64,000 bases of DNA, from contig QQUF01000049.1 of the NCBI GenBank assembly GCA_008501735.1, positions 1-64,000 on the forward strand. Direction: 5' to 3'. Made by a program: the position numbers and the translations under genes. This DNA comes from Calditrichota bacterium. GTDB lineage: Bacteria; CLD3. The notes under the pieces are model-generated. The model was not told the DNA's origin. It made no database searches and saw nothing but the letters and a program-made list of their open reading frames with translations. This document shows positions 54,013 to 62,901 of this stretch, piece by piece (position 1 is the first letter of the stretch; each line of letters starts with the position of its first letter).

Positions 54013-55251
54013 ATGAATGCAGAAATAATTACAATTGGTGGTGAACTTTTAAGCGGTTTAGTTGTGGACACAAACTCGGCTTTTCTTGGTAAAGAACTTG
54101 CCAAAATTGGAGTTCAAGTTGATTTCAGGACTTCGATTGCAGACGTGAAAGAGCATATGGCTTTCGCACTTGAGCAAGCACTTTCGCGAGCAAAAGTTGT
54201 GATAATTACAGGAGGTCTTGGACCAACTCACGACGACATCACTAAAAAAACTTTGGTTGAATTTTTCGACACCGAACTTGTTCAAGATGAAAAGGCTTTA
54301 GAAATGGTGAAGGACAGATTCTTGAGATTCGGTTACAAAAAAATGCCTGAAAGTAACTTTGAACAAGCATTAGTTCCGAAGTCCGCAAAAGTAATTTACA
54401 ACGGAGCAGGAACGGCACAAGGAAGTCATTTCACTGAAAATGGAGTTGATATCTTTTCAGTTCCGGGAGTTCCGCGAGAAATGCGTTGGATGTTCGATAA
54501 TTACATTCGTGATTTTCTAGACTCAAAAACTGAAAATGTAATTGCTTACAGAACTCTCAAAACAGCAGGAGTTGGTGAAAGTTTGCTTTGGGAAATTCTT
54601 GGCGACTCGAACGAACTTTTCCCAAACCTTGAAGTTGCCTCACTTCCACACGCTTTTGGAGTTGACGTTAGGTTTAAGGCAAAAACCAAAACTCAAGACG
54701 AAGCAAACGCACTCCTTGACCAAGCAGAAAAAATAATTTTGGAAAAAGTTGGCAAGAATGTTTTTGCAAAAGACGAAGAATCCTTGCCACAAACAATTGT
54801 TAGAATTTGCAAAGAGCAAAATTTGAAAATTGCTTTGGCAGAATCTTGCACAGGCGGTTTGATTGCAAAACTTCTGACAGATTTTTCAGGAAGTTCGGAG
54901 ATTTTTTGGGGAGGCGTAAATTCTTACAGCAACGAATCCAAAGTCAAATTTCTTGGTGTGAAACCTGAAACTTTAGAAGAACTCGGTGCAGTTAGCGAAG
55001 AAGTTGTTACTCAAATGGCAAAAGGAATTTTAGAAATTTCAGAAGCAGATTACGGAATTGCCGTTACAGGAATTTCAGGTCCAACTGGCGGAACAGAAGA
55101 AAAACCTGTCGGAACAACTTGGATTTCTGTTGCTTCAAGAAATGGAATCAAAGTTAAAAAATTCAACTTCCTTTTTGACAGAGACGACAACAGAATTCGT
55201 GCAGCAAACAATGCGTTGGAAATGCTGAGAAGAGAAATTACTGGGATTTAG
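54013..55251 (+). CDS. cinA: CinA: NMN deamidase with MoCF-like domain
   Basis: 412 residues, normal for full-length CinA. Residues 1-165 form the MoCF_biosynth-like N-terminal domain (AEIITIGGELLSGLVVDTNS, VIITGGLGPTHDD). The C-terminal domain (about 255-410) has ALAESCTGGLIAKLLTDFSG and the GISGPTGGTEEKPVGT motif of PncC-type nicotinamide mononucleotide deamidase. It acts in pyridine nucleotide salvage. The RBS is TTAGGAAAA. A REP-like palindrome lies after the stop. Confidence 0.95.
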   Translation: MNAEIITIGGELLSGLVVDTNSAFLGKELAKIGVQVDFRTSIADVKEHMAFALEQALSRAKVVIITGGLGPTHDDITKKTLVEFFDTELVQDEKALEMVKDRFLRFGYKKMPESNFEQALVPKSAKVIYNGAGTAQGSHFTENGVDIFSVPGVPREMRWMFDNYIRDFLDSKTENVIAYRTLKTAGVGESLLWEILGDSNELFPNLEVASLPHAFGVDVRFKAKTKTQDEANALLDQAEKIILEKVGKNVFAKDEESLPQTIVRICKEQNLKIALAESCTGGLIAKLLTDFSGSSEIFWGGVNSYSNESKVKFLGVKPETLEELGAVSEEVVTQMAKGILEISEADYGIAVTGISGPTGGTEEKPVGTTWISVASRNGIKVKKFNFLFDRDDNRIRAANNALEMLRREITGI

Positions 55252-55263
55252 AAATTAAAGAAA

Positions 55264-55283
55264 AGACGCACAGCCGTGCGTCT
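55264..55283. repeat. Palindromic repeat B, copy 2
   Basis: AGACGCAC and GTGCGTCT form an 8-bp inverted repeat with loop AGCC, followed by CTAC. Same element as at 10811. Confidence 0.8.
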
Positions 55284-55313
55284 CTACGAATCTTTTTTGT
55301 GTTTCGTGGCAAA

Positions 55314-56171
55314 TTATTTTTTGGAAACTTCTTCTTGAATTAAGGCTTCGTAGCTTTCTAAAAGGAGTTTTGTCATTCCGCCGACAGGTTTTGAGAATTC
55401 ATTTTTAATTTCTGAAATCGGTAAAACTCCGACGAAACTGTTCGTCAAAAAACATTCGTCAAAATTTGGAATCTCATTTGGAAGAATCACTCTTTCAGAG
55501 GCTGTAATTTTAAATTGTTTTGCCAAGTTCAAGGCAACTTTCCTTGTAATTCCGTTTAAAATCGGTGAGTGAGTCAGCGAAGGAGTAACCAAAACGTTTT
55601 TTTTGAAAAAAAAAATGTTTGAATTAGCACACTCCGCAATTCGTCCTTTTGTGTCTAAAAGAATTGTTTCGTAAAAGCCATCTTCTTGTGCTTCTCGCCT
55701 TGCTAAAGTGGAATTTAAATAATTACCTGATTTTATATTTGAAGGGAAATTTTCAAGGCTTGGCTTTTTGAAATCCGAAATCTTTACCTTAACTCCGATT
55801 TCATAATTTTCAATTGAAGGCAATTTCTTGTTTAATAGGAAACAAAACAGATTTCCATTAGAGTCTTCACTTCCTGCTGTTAGAGTCATTCTCAAAAAAC
55901 CTTCAGAAAGAGAAGTCTTTTGTAAGTAAGATAAAACAGAATTTTTTATTTCAGTTAAAGTAAAAGGGATTTTAACTCCCAAAATTTTTGCAGAAACTTC
56001 AAGCCTTTGTAAGTGCAAGTCTAAAAAAAGTGGAGTTCTTTTGGTAACTCGCATACTTTCAAAAATACTTTCTCCGTAAAGAATCGCCTGGTCAAAAACG
56101 GAAATTTTTGCTTCGTTTTCGCTGACAATTTTTCCATCAAGCAAGACTATTTTTTCTTTTGGAATTCCCAT
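55314..56171 (-). CDS. Class IV PLP aminotransferase (BCAT/ADCL-like)
   Basis: 285 residues of the fold-type IV group. The N-terminus VLLDGKIVSENEAKISVFDQ and LYGESIFESMRV are typical, as is the NFPSNIKSGNYLNSTLARRE segment holding the PLP lysine. TLLDTKGRIAECANSNIFFF matches the phosphate-binding region. Branched-chain aminotransferase, D-amino-acid aminotransferase and aminodeoxychorismate lyase cannot be separated by eye. Its start overlaps mobA by 25 bp, so it is the last gene of a coupled operon. Confidence 0.9.
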   Translation of the reverse strand: MGIPKEKIVLLDGKIVSENEAKISVFDQAILYGESIFESMRVTKRTPLFLDLHLQRLEVSAKILGVKIPFTLTEIKNSVLSYLQKTSLSEGFLRMTLTAGSEDSNGNLFCFLLNKKLPSIENYEIGVKVKISDFKKPSLENFPSNIKSGNYLNSTLARREAQEDGFYETILLDTKGRIAECANSNIFFFKKNVLVTPSLTHSPILNGITRKVALNLAKQFKITASERVILPNEIPNFDECFLTNSFVGVLPISEIKNEFSKPVGGMTKLLLESYEALIQEEVSKK

Positions 56172-56719
56172 AAATCTTCTTTTGAGTTAATATTTGCAAA
56201 TTCGTTTTTGAACTCTTCACAATCCACTTTCATACAGTCCAAGGTTTCTAACAAACTTCTGATTCTGTAATTTTTAACAAAAATCTGCTGTTCAATTTTG
56301 GCTAAAGCACTTTTATTAAAAATTGCTGTGAGCGGAAAAACTTTATCATTTGTTGAAGGAAAAATTAACTGTTTTTTTGAATCTAAGTTTTCTAAAAGTT
56401 TCTGAATCGGCTTTTCCGTTAAAAAAGGAGAATCACAAGGAAGGAAAAGATTCCACTCAGATTCAGTTTCCGAAAGTGCTGTAAAAAGCCCGCCAATTGG
56501 ACCGATGTCTTTAATTTTGTCTTGTAAAGTTGGAAGATTTAGGAAAGAGTATTTTTCAGGTTTGTTTGTCAGAATCGTAATTTTTTCGACAAAAGGAGTA
56601 AGAACTCTAACGGAGTTTTCAATGAATTTCTTTCCTTCAAGAACAAAAGTTCCCTTGTCTGTTCCAAAACGGGAACTTTGTCCGCCTGCAAGAATGAAAC
56701 CTTGTTTTAACTTTTTCAT
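56147..56719 (-). CDS. mobA: MobA-like nucleotidyltransferase
   Basis: 190 residues with the molybdenum cofactor guanylyltransferase motifs: FILAGGQSSRFGTDKG, DIGPIGGLFTAL, LFLPCDSPFL and FANINSKEDLWEF near the end. It would attach GMP to molybdopterin. No other Moco genes occur in this window, which is not unusual as they are often dispersed. The start lies in a four-base overlap with the DUF3108 gene, and the 3' end overlaps the aminotransferase by 25 bp. Confidence 0.88.
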   Translation of the reverse strand: MKKLKQGFILAGGQSSRFGTDKGTFVLEGKKFIENSVRVLTPFVEKITILTNKPEKYSFLNLPTLQDKIKDIGPIGGLFTALSETESEWNLFLPCDSPFLTEKPIQKLLENLDSKKQLIFPSTNDKVFPLTAIFNKSALAKIEQQIFVKNYRIRSLLETLDCMKVDCEEFKNEFANINSKEDLWEFQKKK

Positions 56720-57486
56720 TTGAGATTAATATTTACGTCAAAAGGTGAAAGGTCGTAAATTACTTTAACAATTCTTTTCGGTTTTTCTTTGCTAACCCAA
56801 ACCACTAAACCTGCATTCGTTGAAGCAACTCTGTTTGACACAACATCTGTTTTGTGTTCTCGAATCTCGCCTTTGATGAACTGCTTGAAATCGAAGCGGA
56901 AAGGAATTGCCTCAAATTTGCCTTTTTTTGTTTCTACAACTTCTAAAGTTTTGGCAAAGGCTGTTGCTTTCCAAAGCATTCCTTCCATATCTAAAGTGAA
57001 ATTTAAAGAGTCACCTGCTGCAACTTCTGCTTCCAAAAGTCGAAAAATCATTGTCAGAAAGTCAATTGTTTCAGGCGGAACTTCTTGTGTGTAATTTTTA
57101 CCGAAGGAAAAATCATAAGTAGCTTTGTTATTTTCGCGGTCGTAAACTGTTGTAAGAGCTTGAGTGATATTTGATTGGTCGCAATTCTTTGTGAATTTCA
57201 GCGGTCTTTTGGTTTCGAGTTCGATTAGAGTTTCGTAGGTATTTTTAAGTTTAAAAATGAAATGAAAAAAGCCACTCGTCTTAGCTTTACCGACAAAACG
57301 CAAAACTTTTTTATTTTCAAACTCCACAGTGTCAACCAAACTAAAACTAATGTCAACCGCTGGAATCTTTAGGTAAGTGAGTTTGTATTCGTCGAAAGAA
57401 ATTGGTGCAGTAAAAGACTCTTCGGTGTGAATTAGTAAAAATGAAATTGAAATGCAAATTAAGATTAAAATCCTACTTTGCTTCAT
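56716..57486 (-). CDS. DUF3108 secreted protein
   Basis: About 256 residues starting at the ATG after the track's GTG. Signal peptide (ILILICISISFLLIHTEESF), then a single beta-rich domain of the DUF3108 family (ISFDEYKLTYLKIPAVDISF, TIDFLTMIFRLLEAEVAAGD, NINLK end). The family is periplasmic and uncharacterised. Overlapped by yajC at its start and mobA at its end, so it lies in the middle of a tightly packed operon. Confidence 0.82.
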   Translation of the reverse strand: MKQSRILILICISISFLLIHTEESFTAPISFDEYKLTYLKIPAVDISFSLVDTVEFENKKVLRFVGKAKTSGFFHFIFKLKNTYETLIELETKRPLKFTKNCDQSNITQALTTVYDRENNKATYDFSFGKNYTQEVPPETIDFLTMIFRLLEAEVAAGDSLNFTLDMEGMLWKATAFAKTLEVVETKKGKFEAIPFRFDFKQFIKGEIREHKTDVVSNRVASTNAGLVVWVSKEKPKRIVKVIYDLSPFDVNINLK

Positions 57487-57796
57487 CACCTACATTAACT
57501 TTTGTTAAAGATGATTTGGTAACAACAATTGGCTGATTATTTCCGAATTTTACTGTGCAAGTGTCATCGGCAACAGAAACAATTTTTCCGTGAAGTCCAC
57601 CGTTGTTAATTACTTCATCATCTTTTTTCAATGTCTTAAGCATTTCAGTTTGTTCTTTTTGTTTCTTCGCTTGAGGTCGGATTAAAAAGAAATAAAAGAC
57701 GACAATTACAAGTGCAAAAGGTAAAATCGAGAAAATTGGATTTGCGTCTGCTTGAGCACCTCCAGGAGTTCCCATTGCATAAAGAAAATCAAACAT
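57473..57796 (-). CDS. yajC: Preprotein translocase subunit YajC
   Basis: 107 residues. A single N-terminal transmembrane span (FSILPFALVIVVFYFFLIRP) is followed by KKQKEQTEMLKTLKKDDEVI and the conserved GGLHGKIVSV, with VTKSSLTKV near the end. YajC is an auxiliary part of the SecDF complex. SecD/F are not adjacent here. The RBS is AATAGGACT. It heads a four-gene overlapping operon. Confidence 0.95.
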   Translation of the reverse strand: MFDFLYAMGTPGGAQADANPIFSILPFALVIVVFYFFLIRPQAKKQKEQTEMLKTLKKDDEVINNGGLHGKIVSVADDTCTVKFGNNQPIVVTKSSLTKVNVGDEAK

Positions 57797-57885
57797 TTAT
57801 TTAGTCCTATTTTTTATTTTTCAAAAATGAATTGCCGAAATTAAGCAATAATTTTTTTCTTAACAAGTCTTAACAAGTAAAGTTT

Positions 57886-58279
57886 AGTTCACTGAAAATC
57901 TGGAGCAAAAATATAAGCCGGATTCTGTTCTTGATAAAATCAAGTAACGGTCATTTATCTTGAATTTTTGTTGCCAAAAATCTCTTTGCGGTCTACCCGA
58001 GAGTTAATAAAAGCGAGCAACTTCTGCTCTCCTATTTGACCTTGCTCCAAGTGGGGTTTACAAAGCTTGCGAAATCACTTCCGCAACTGGTGAGCTCTTA
58101 CCTCACCGTTTCACCATTACCTCAAAAAGAGGCTGTTTACTTTCTGCTGCACTTTCCATAGAATTGCTTCTTCTTCGCGTTACGAAGCACTTTGCTCTTT
58201 GGAGTCCGGACTTTCCTCACTCTTTCAATAAATTGAAAGTCGTGCGACCGTCCATCTTGCTCCAGATTTTCAGTGAACT
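57886..58279 (-). ncRNA. rnpB: RNase P RNA, bacterial type A
   Basis: The catalytic RNA that matures tRNA 5' ends. On the minus strand the conserved CR-I GAGGAAAGTCCGGACTCC appears near the 5' end, followed by AAAGTGCAGCAGAAAG, the GGTGAAACGGTGAGGTAAG block with GAGCTCACC, GTAAACCCCAC, and at the 3' end AGAACAGAATCCGGCTTATA. The termini are inverted repeats of 26 nt, giving an unusually long P1 helix. Ends are approximate, and the 5' end abuts the stop of the UshA-like gene. Confidence 0.95.
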
Positions 58280-58282
58280 AAA

Positions 58283-59149
58283 TCATCTTTTACGTTTGTA
58301 TTCTCGCATAAGTCGTAGCATCATTTTATCATCAGGAATTTTCTCATCAATTTTTATCAACTCGTGCTTGTAATTGTAACCTCTGCCACTTTTTATGATT
58401 GTTACCTTACCGATAAACTCACCGTTGTAGCCACATTCGACGTAACGAGTTCCATTGCTTCCAATTAGAATTCCATTTTTAGGTTTAACAAAATTACCAC
58501 CAATTACTAAATCAAAATTTAAATTTAGCCATTCCAAACCATATTTCTCTTCTAATTCATTTCCATTTGCACAAAGTAAGATTTTTAAATTTGCCAGATT
58601 CTTTATTCTTTTGTCCATTTCTTTCAAAGATTCCATTGGCTGAGTGTGCGGCAAAGCAAAAATTGAATCATCCAAACTTCGCACTTCGTAAAGTCCTGTG
58701 AAAAGAGCCCGAATCTCTTTCTGCATTTTAATTGAAATCGGTTTGACGGAAGTGTGAACTAAGTTAGCTGAAACCAAGTTAAATTCTTGCGAAATTCTTT
58801 TTACAAAGTAATCTTCTCCGTTGTTTCCTTCAAACAAAGCAGGTGAAATGAAATCGTATTCCAAAAGTTTGTAAGCTCGGAGAATATATTCGTTGTCCAA
58901 GAAATTACCAGAGTAAGAAGTCAGAAAATTACCTGTATCCACCAGAATTAAGTTCGGAAATTTCTTTCGCAAGGAATCAATTGCAGACTTCTTTCTTGGA
59001 AAACCACCGTAATTTTCATTTCCACAACCACAGTCCAAAATTGAACCTAAATTATTACTCGTATAAACTACAACAAGTGTGTCATTCGCAAAACCTTGTG
59101 AAAAACTCACACAGATAAAAATTAAAAAAATTAGAAAGATTTTATTCAT
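58283..59149 (-). CDS. UshA/calcineurin-like phosphoesterase-fold secreted protein
   Basis: 288 residues with a signal peptide (MNKIFLIFLIFICVSFSQGF). LGSILDCGCGNENYGGFPRK and NLILVDTGNFL resemble the 5'-nucleotidase-like group in which a CGC motif replaces the usual DxH. Later GYNGEFIGKVTI fits the family end. The usual GD is DTGN and several metal residues are hard to place, so catalysis is doubtful. The gene ends exactly where rnpB begins. Confidence 0.7.
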   Translation of the reverse strand: MNKIFLIFLIFICVSFSQGFANDTLVVVYTSNNLGSILDCGCGNENYGGFPRKKSAIDSLRKKFPNLILVDTGNFLTSYSGNFLDNEYILRAYKLLEYDFISPALFEGNNGEDYFVKRISQEFNLVSANLVHTSVKPISIKMQKEIRALFTGLYEVRSLDDSIFALPHTQPMESLKEMDKRIKNLANLKILLCANGNELEEKYGLEWLNLNFDLVIGGNFVKPKNGILIGSNGTRYVECGYNGEFIGKVTIIKSGRGYNYKHELIKIDEKIPDDKMMLRLMREYKRKR

Positions 59150-59229
59150 TGGATTTATTAGTTAAGGAGTTAATTTTAGTTCCCTAAAGAAGTAAGTATC
59201 GCCCGAATTTAAAACCATATTTTTTATTA

Positions 59230-60351
59230 ATGAAGCCTAAAACTGTTTTTTTTATTTTTTTCGGATTGTTCATTTTAATTGGACTTCTTTCCTTTTTTCA
59301 CCAGCAATCCAAAAACCCTGCTGAAGATATTTTTATCGAGCCAATCGAACAAATCTCAAAATTTGTTCAAACTCCAGCTCCTTCTCCTGAAAACTCCAAA
59401 CAGTTAGAAGAAGAAATTAAAATCAGTTTGGATAAAATCGGAATTAACATCGACAAAATCCGCAAAGTAAAAGACAGTGAACACAAGCATTTAGTGATTG
59501 ACGTTCCAAAAGATGTAAGCCTAATTCGTTGCAATCACTTGGTAACTCAAACTGTAAGAAGAGAAGAATACAGTGTTTTAAACTGCATAGAAGTTCCACA
59601 AAAGAAACAAATTCGTTTTCGAATCGGCAAAAATGATTCTTTGCACTTAAAAATAACTTTACGCAAATCAGAAGACGCTATTAAAATTGTTGGAAGAGTC
59701 GCAATAATTATTGACGACTTTGGCTACAATTCAAATGGAATCGTTGACAAATTTTTGAAATGCAAAAAGGACTTAACATTTGCAGTAATTCCTGGACTTG
59801 CTTACTCAAGAGAAATCGGTCTGAATGCTTTGAAGAAAAACAAGGAAGTGATAATCCACCTTCCTTTTGAGCCTGAATCAAATGAAAAAGCGGAAGAAAT
59901 TCAAATCAAAAGCGGAATGACAGAGGAAGAAATTATTTGGCAAATTGAACTTGCTCGAAAAAGTCTTCCAATGGCAAAAGGTGCAAACAATCATCAAGGC
60001 TCAAAAGCTACAGCAGACACAGAAGTAATGAATGTTGTGGCAGAATATTTTAGCGAAAATAGTTTGTATTTTATTGATAGCGTTACTTCTTCGGAAAGCC
60101 AAGCCTACGAAGCAATGATTGCAGAAAATGTTAGAACTGCCGAAAGAGATGTTTTTTTAGATGAAGTTGACACAGTCGAATACGTCAGAGGGCAAATGCA
60201 ACTTCTCGCAAGTCGAGCAATCGAAAAAGGCAAAGCAATCGCAATTGGTCACGTAAGAAAAAACACTTTGGAAGCAATAAATTCGATGATTCCTGAATTT
60301 GAAGAACAAGGAATTAGATTCGTGAAAGTTACAGAACTTTTAGAGAATTAA
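59230..60351 (+). CDS. Divergent polysaccharide deacetylase (YibQ-like)
   Basis: 373 residues with an N-terminal membrane anchor (TVFFIFFGLFILIGLLSFFH), a linker, and a deacetylase domain from about residue 155: VAIIIDDFGYNSN, TFAVIPGL, EVIIHLPFEP, ANNHQGSKATAD and AIGHVRKNTLEAI. These are the five motifs of the divergent polysaccharide deacetylase family, with Asp-Asp and the HLPFEP and NNHQGS histidines. It probably acts on a periplasmic glycan. It is divergent from the UshA-like gene. Confidence 0.92.
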   Translation: MKPKTVFFIFFGLFILIGLLSFFHQQSKNPAEDIFIEPIEQISKFVQTPAPSPENSKQLEEEIKISLDKIGINIDKIRKVKDSEHKHLVIDVPKDVSLIRCNHLVTQTVRREEYSVLNCIEVPQKKQIRFRIGKNDSLHLKITLRKSEDAIKIVGRVAIIIDDFGYNSNGIVDKFLKCKKDLTFAVIPGLAYSREIGLNALKKNKEVIIHLPFEPESNEKAEEIQIKSGMTEEEIIWQIELARKSLPMAKGANNHQGSKATADTEVMNVVAEYFSENSLYFIDSVTSSESQAYEAMIAENVRTAERDVFLDEVDTVEYVRGQMQLLASRAIEKGKAIAIGHVRKNTLEAINSMIPEFEEQGIRFVKVTELLEN

Positions 60352-60359
60352 AACTTCTC

Positions 60360-60390
60360 ACCTATCAAATGTCCCAAAGTCATCAGATGG
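60360..60390. repeat. Palindromic repeat C, copy 2
   Basis: ACCTATCAAATGTCCCAAAG, then TCATCAGATGG, in a 52-bp convergent gap. It matches the 33140-33172 palindrome at most positions and can itself fold back. Confidence 0.5.
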
Positions 60391-60403
60391 ATTTTACAGA
60401 ACC

Positions 60404-61558
60404 TTACTTCATATTATTCACTGAACTATATTTCTTGTAAGAATTTGTAACTCTTTCAAGATAAGTTCTGGTCTCTTCGTAAGGTAAATCACTTCGTAAT
60501 TTCCTGTAAAGTCTTTCACTTGAAATTTCATTTGCAAACTCAACTGCTGGTCTGACTTTTCTCTTTCCAACAAGACCTTTTGCAACGTTTCCTGCTCCTG
60601 TGTTGTAAGCACAAGTGATTAAGTAACGCACTTTTTCGTCTTCATTTGTTCCGTCAAAAGTTCTAATTAAAATGCTCAGATACTTTGTTCCAAGTTCAAT
60701 GTTATTTTCAGGGTTTTTCAGGTATTCCCTTGTCGGTTGTCCTTCTTTACCAAGTGCTTGGAAAGCGTCTTTTCCACCAGACCAAGGAACAAGTTGCATC
60801 AATCCGGTTGCACAAGGTTTTTGGTTACAAGTTGAAGTTGCAACTGGATTAAAAGCTGATTCGTTTCGCATAATTGCCAAAACTAAATGTGGGTCAACGT
60901 TGTGCTTATCAGAATATTTTTCTACCAAAGGAATATATTTTTGGGCTCTTTTAGAAATGTGGTCAGAATTTAATTTTATTGTTACAGTCGCTTTGATACG
61001 TTCTTTGCCATCAGGGCTTTTAATCGGTTTAATTTCGATTTTCTCTTTAACCTCTTTTTTAACAAATTTCTCAAGTTTTTTTTCTTCAAACTTCACTTTC
61101 TCATCTTCTTTTTCTTCTTCAATCGGAAGTTGTTTTGCAAAAACTGTCCCTTTGTCGTCAGAAGTTTTTAAAAGTTTTTCCGTAGCTTTTTCGAGTTTTT
61201 CAGTAACCTTTTCCTGCTCTTCAACCTCAACTAAAACTTCTACTTTTATTTCCCCTTCTTCAAAATCAACCTCTGTTTTACTTCCATTTTCTTCATCGTA
61301 TTCAACCCAATCAATTCCACCTGATTCTTGAAATTCGCCCCACATTTTTCGGATTCGATTTTTGTAAGATTCCCATTCTTTTTCTTGTTCGTCTTGGTAC
61401 CTTTCCCACTCTTTTTGAACCTCTTCCAAACTTTGTTCTTCGGCTTCTTGGAAACCTTTAATTTCTTGCTGCTGCCTTCTTTGAAATTCTTCAAAACTTT
61501 CTTCTTGGGCAAAAACTGAAGAAGCTAAAAGAGTTAAAATTAAGATTGAGTAAAACAT
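60404..61558 (-). CDS. Lytic transglycosylase, MltC-like, with long coiled-coil region
   Basis: 384 residues. Signal peptide, then a charged coiled coil (FEEFQRRQQQEIKGFQEAEE, residues 15-80), a DUF3393-like segment with EVDFEEGEIKVEVLVEVE, and from about 215 an SLT domain: NVDPHLVLAIMRNESAFNPV with the catalytic Glu, GLMQLVPWSGG and AYNTGAGNVAKGL. It cuts peptidoglycan glycan strands with 1,6-anhydro formation. The RBS is TTAAGGAGAAAT. It is the last gene of a four-gene envelope cluster. Confidence 0.93.
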   Translation of the reverse strand: MFYSILILTLLASSVFAQEESFEEFQRRQQQEIKGFQEAEEQSLEEVQKEWERYQDEQEKEWESYKNRIRKMWGEFQESGGIDWVEYDEENGSKTEVDFEEGEIKVEVLVEVEEQEKVTEKLEKATEKLLKTSDDKGTVFAKQLPIEEEKEDEKVKFEEKKLEKFVKKEVKEKIEIKPIKSPDGKERIKATVTIKLNSDHISKRAQKYIPLVEKYSDKHNVDPHLVLAIMRNESAFNPVATSTCNQKPCATGLMQLVPWSGGKDAFQALGKEGQPTREYLKNPENNIELGTKYLSILIRTFDGTNEDEKVRYLITCAYNTGAGNVAKGLVGKRKVRPAVEFANEISSERLYRKLRSDLPYEETRTYLERVTNSYKKYSSVNNMK

Positions 61559-61567
61559 TATTTCTCC

Positions 61568-62899
61568 TTAATCTTTTAAAAATTCAAAACTTACTTTGTT
61601 TTGTTTCTTCTCTACCAAACTAAGTTTTGGGTGATTATCAAATTTTGTAGCGATGAATGAAATATTTTCTGAGTAAAGAAAAGTGAAAGTACTTGAAGTT
61701 TTCGAGTACTTTCTTTCCTCAATCGAACTTTCTTTGAAACGAATTGACTCGAATGCTTGTTTGAGAATTTTGTAGTCTTCGTAAGTCGGAATGTTTCTAA
61801 TCTCGATTTTTACAAGCCTTGATTTATCGCCTTTGTAGTCTTTGAGTTTTTGGATAATTTTTGGTTTAGCTTCTTCGTAACACTTTTCAAGGGCTTTGAA
61901 AATAGCTTTTTCACGAGTTGAACTTCCTGCTTTTAAACCTTTAACTCCACCAACGTTAATTTTTGCGATTGTTTTTTGAGTCGAAATTTCAAAAATTGTG
62001 AGGTCAAGAGTAGCTCTGTAAAAAAACAAATTTCCCTTTTGACTTCCAAGAAAATCGTAAGTTGGAACACTGTAAGAAGCTGAACTGCCTGCAACAGCTT
62101 TCCCGTAAATCACCAAATTCGACAAACCTAAACTTCCAAGTTTAAGGGCAAATTCTTCACTCTCACTGAACTTGTTGCTTCGAATTCCTTGTTTTTCATT
62201 TTCTGAAAGGTTTGCCAAAACAAGCAATCTTTCTTTGTCTTGAACTTCGTAACCTTCGTTTACCAAATCATTTACTAACAAATTTTCAACTCGATTCGCT
62301 TGTCCGATACTTTTGTTTTCATCACCGTCGTAAACTGTTGTAATTCCAACAATTGCAGTAAAATTTCTGCGGAATTCTTCTTGAAGTTGGTTCGAGTCTT
62401 TGTAAACTTTTGCCTCAATTGAAACAGTAAGAATGTTGCCGGAGACTTTTTCACTCAAAAGTTTGTAAGATTTTACCAACCCGTTTGCCTTGTTGATGAT
62501 TGTGTTGTCAACGAGGACAACATCAACAAGACGAATTTCTGAGTCAATTTTTGTTCCGTGAACGAACTCAACTGCTTGTTTTTTTGCGTGAGTAATTGCT
62601 TGGTCTTTTGCGGCGAGAAAGTCTTTTGCATAAATCTGCGACTGACCTTCAACTTTTACGACAACGACATTTTTGTCGTCTTCTTCAAGTAAAGCTTCAG
62701 TAGGTTTTGGGAGCTCATTTGGAATCGGTTGTTCATAAACAATTTCTTGCTCAAAAGGCTTTTCGAGCTCCTTTTGTGCTTTTTGGGATTTCCCCCTGAT
62801 TTCTGCTTTTTGAGTTTCTGTTAGAGTTTTTTGAGTAGCACAAGAAAAAACCGTAAAAACGAGAGAGAATAGTAAAAATTTTATGGAGAAACTTCTCAA
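61568..62899 (-). CDS. FlgT-like lipoprotein
   Basis: 443 residues from a TTG with a GAGGAAAG site. The lipobox is VFSCATQ. The early region (YAKDFLAAKDQAITHAKKQA, then ANGLVKSYKLLSEKVSGNIL) follows the FlgT N-terminal fold pattern of processed Ala/Gln-rich helix plus VxSY strand. NRVENLLVNDLVNEGYEVQD matches a CsgG/FlgT-middle-type motif. The rest is a repeated alpha/beta unit. FlgT helps form the flagellar H-ring in Vibrio, but no flagellar genes are here. Its partners in this cluster include an LPP20-like protein, as in the flgOPT loci. Confidence 0.62.
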   Translation of the reverse strand: MRSFSIKFLLFSLVFTVFSCATQKTLTETQKAEIRGKSQKAQKELEKPFEQEIVYEQPIPNELPKPTEALLEEDDKNVVVVKVEGQSQIYAKDFLAAKDQAITHAKKQAVEFVHGTKIDSEIRLVDVVLVDNTIINKANGLVKSYKLLSEKVSGNILTVSIEAKVYKDSNQLQEEFRRNFTAIVGITTVYDGDENKSIGQANRVENLLVNDLVNEGYEVQDKERLLVLANLSENEKQGIRSNKFSESEEFALKLGSLGLSNLVIYGKAVAGSSASYSVPTYDFLGSQKGNLFFYRATLDLTIFEISTQKTIAKINVGGVKGLKAGSSTREKAIFKALEKCYEEAKPKIIQKLKDYKGDKSRLVKIEIRNIPTYEDYKILKQAFESIRFKESSIEERKYSKTSSTFTFLYSENISFIATKFDNHPKLSLVEKKQNKVSFEFLKD

Positions 62900-62901
62900 T
62901 T

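Noticed and set aside
60672-61331. 219-residue + strand ORF opposite the lytic transglycosylase
   Set aside because: It is antisense to a clear SLT protein. Its Ser/Phe-rich composition is expected from reading Glu/Lys codons backwards.
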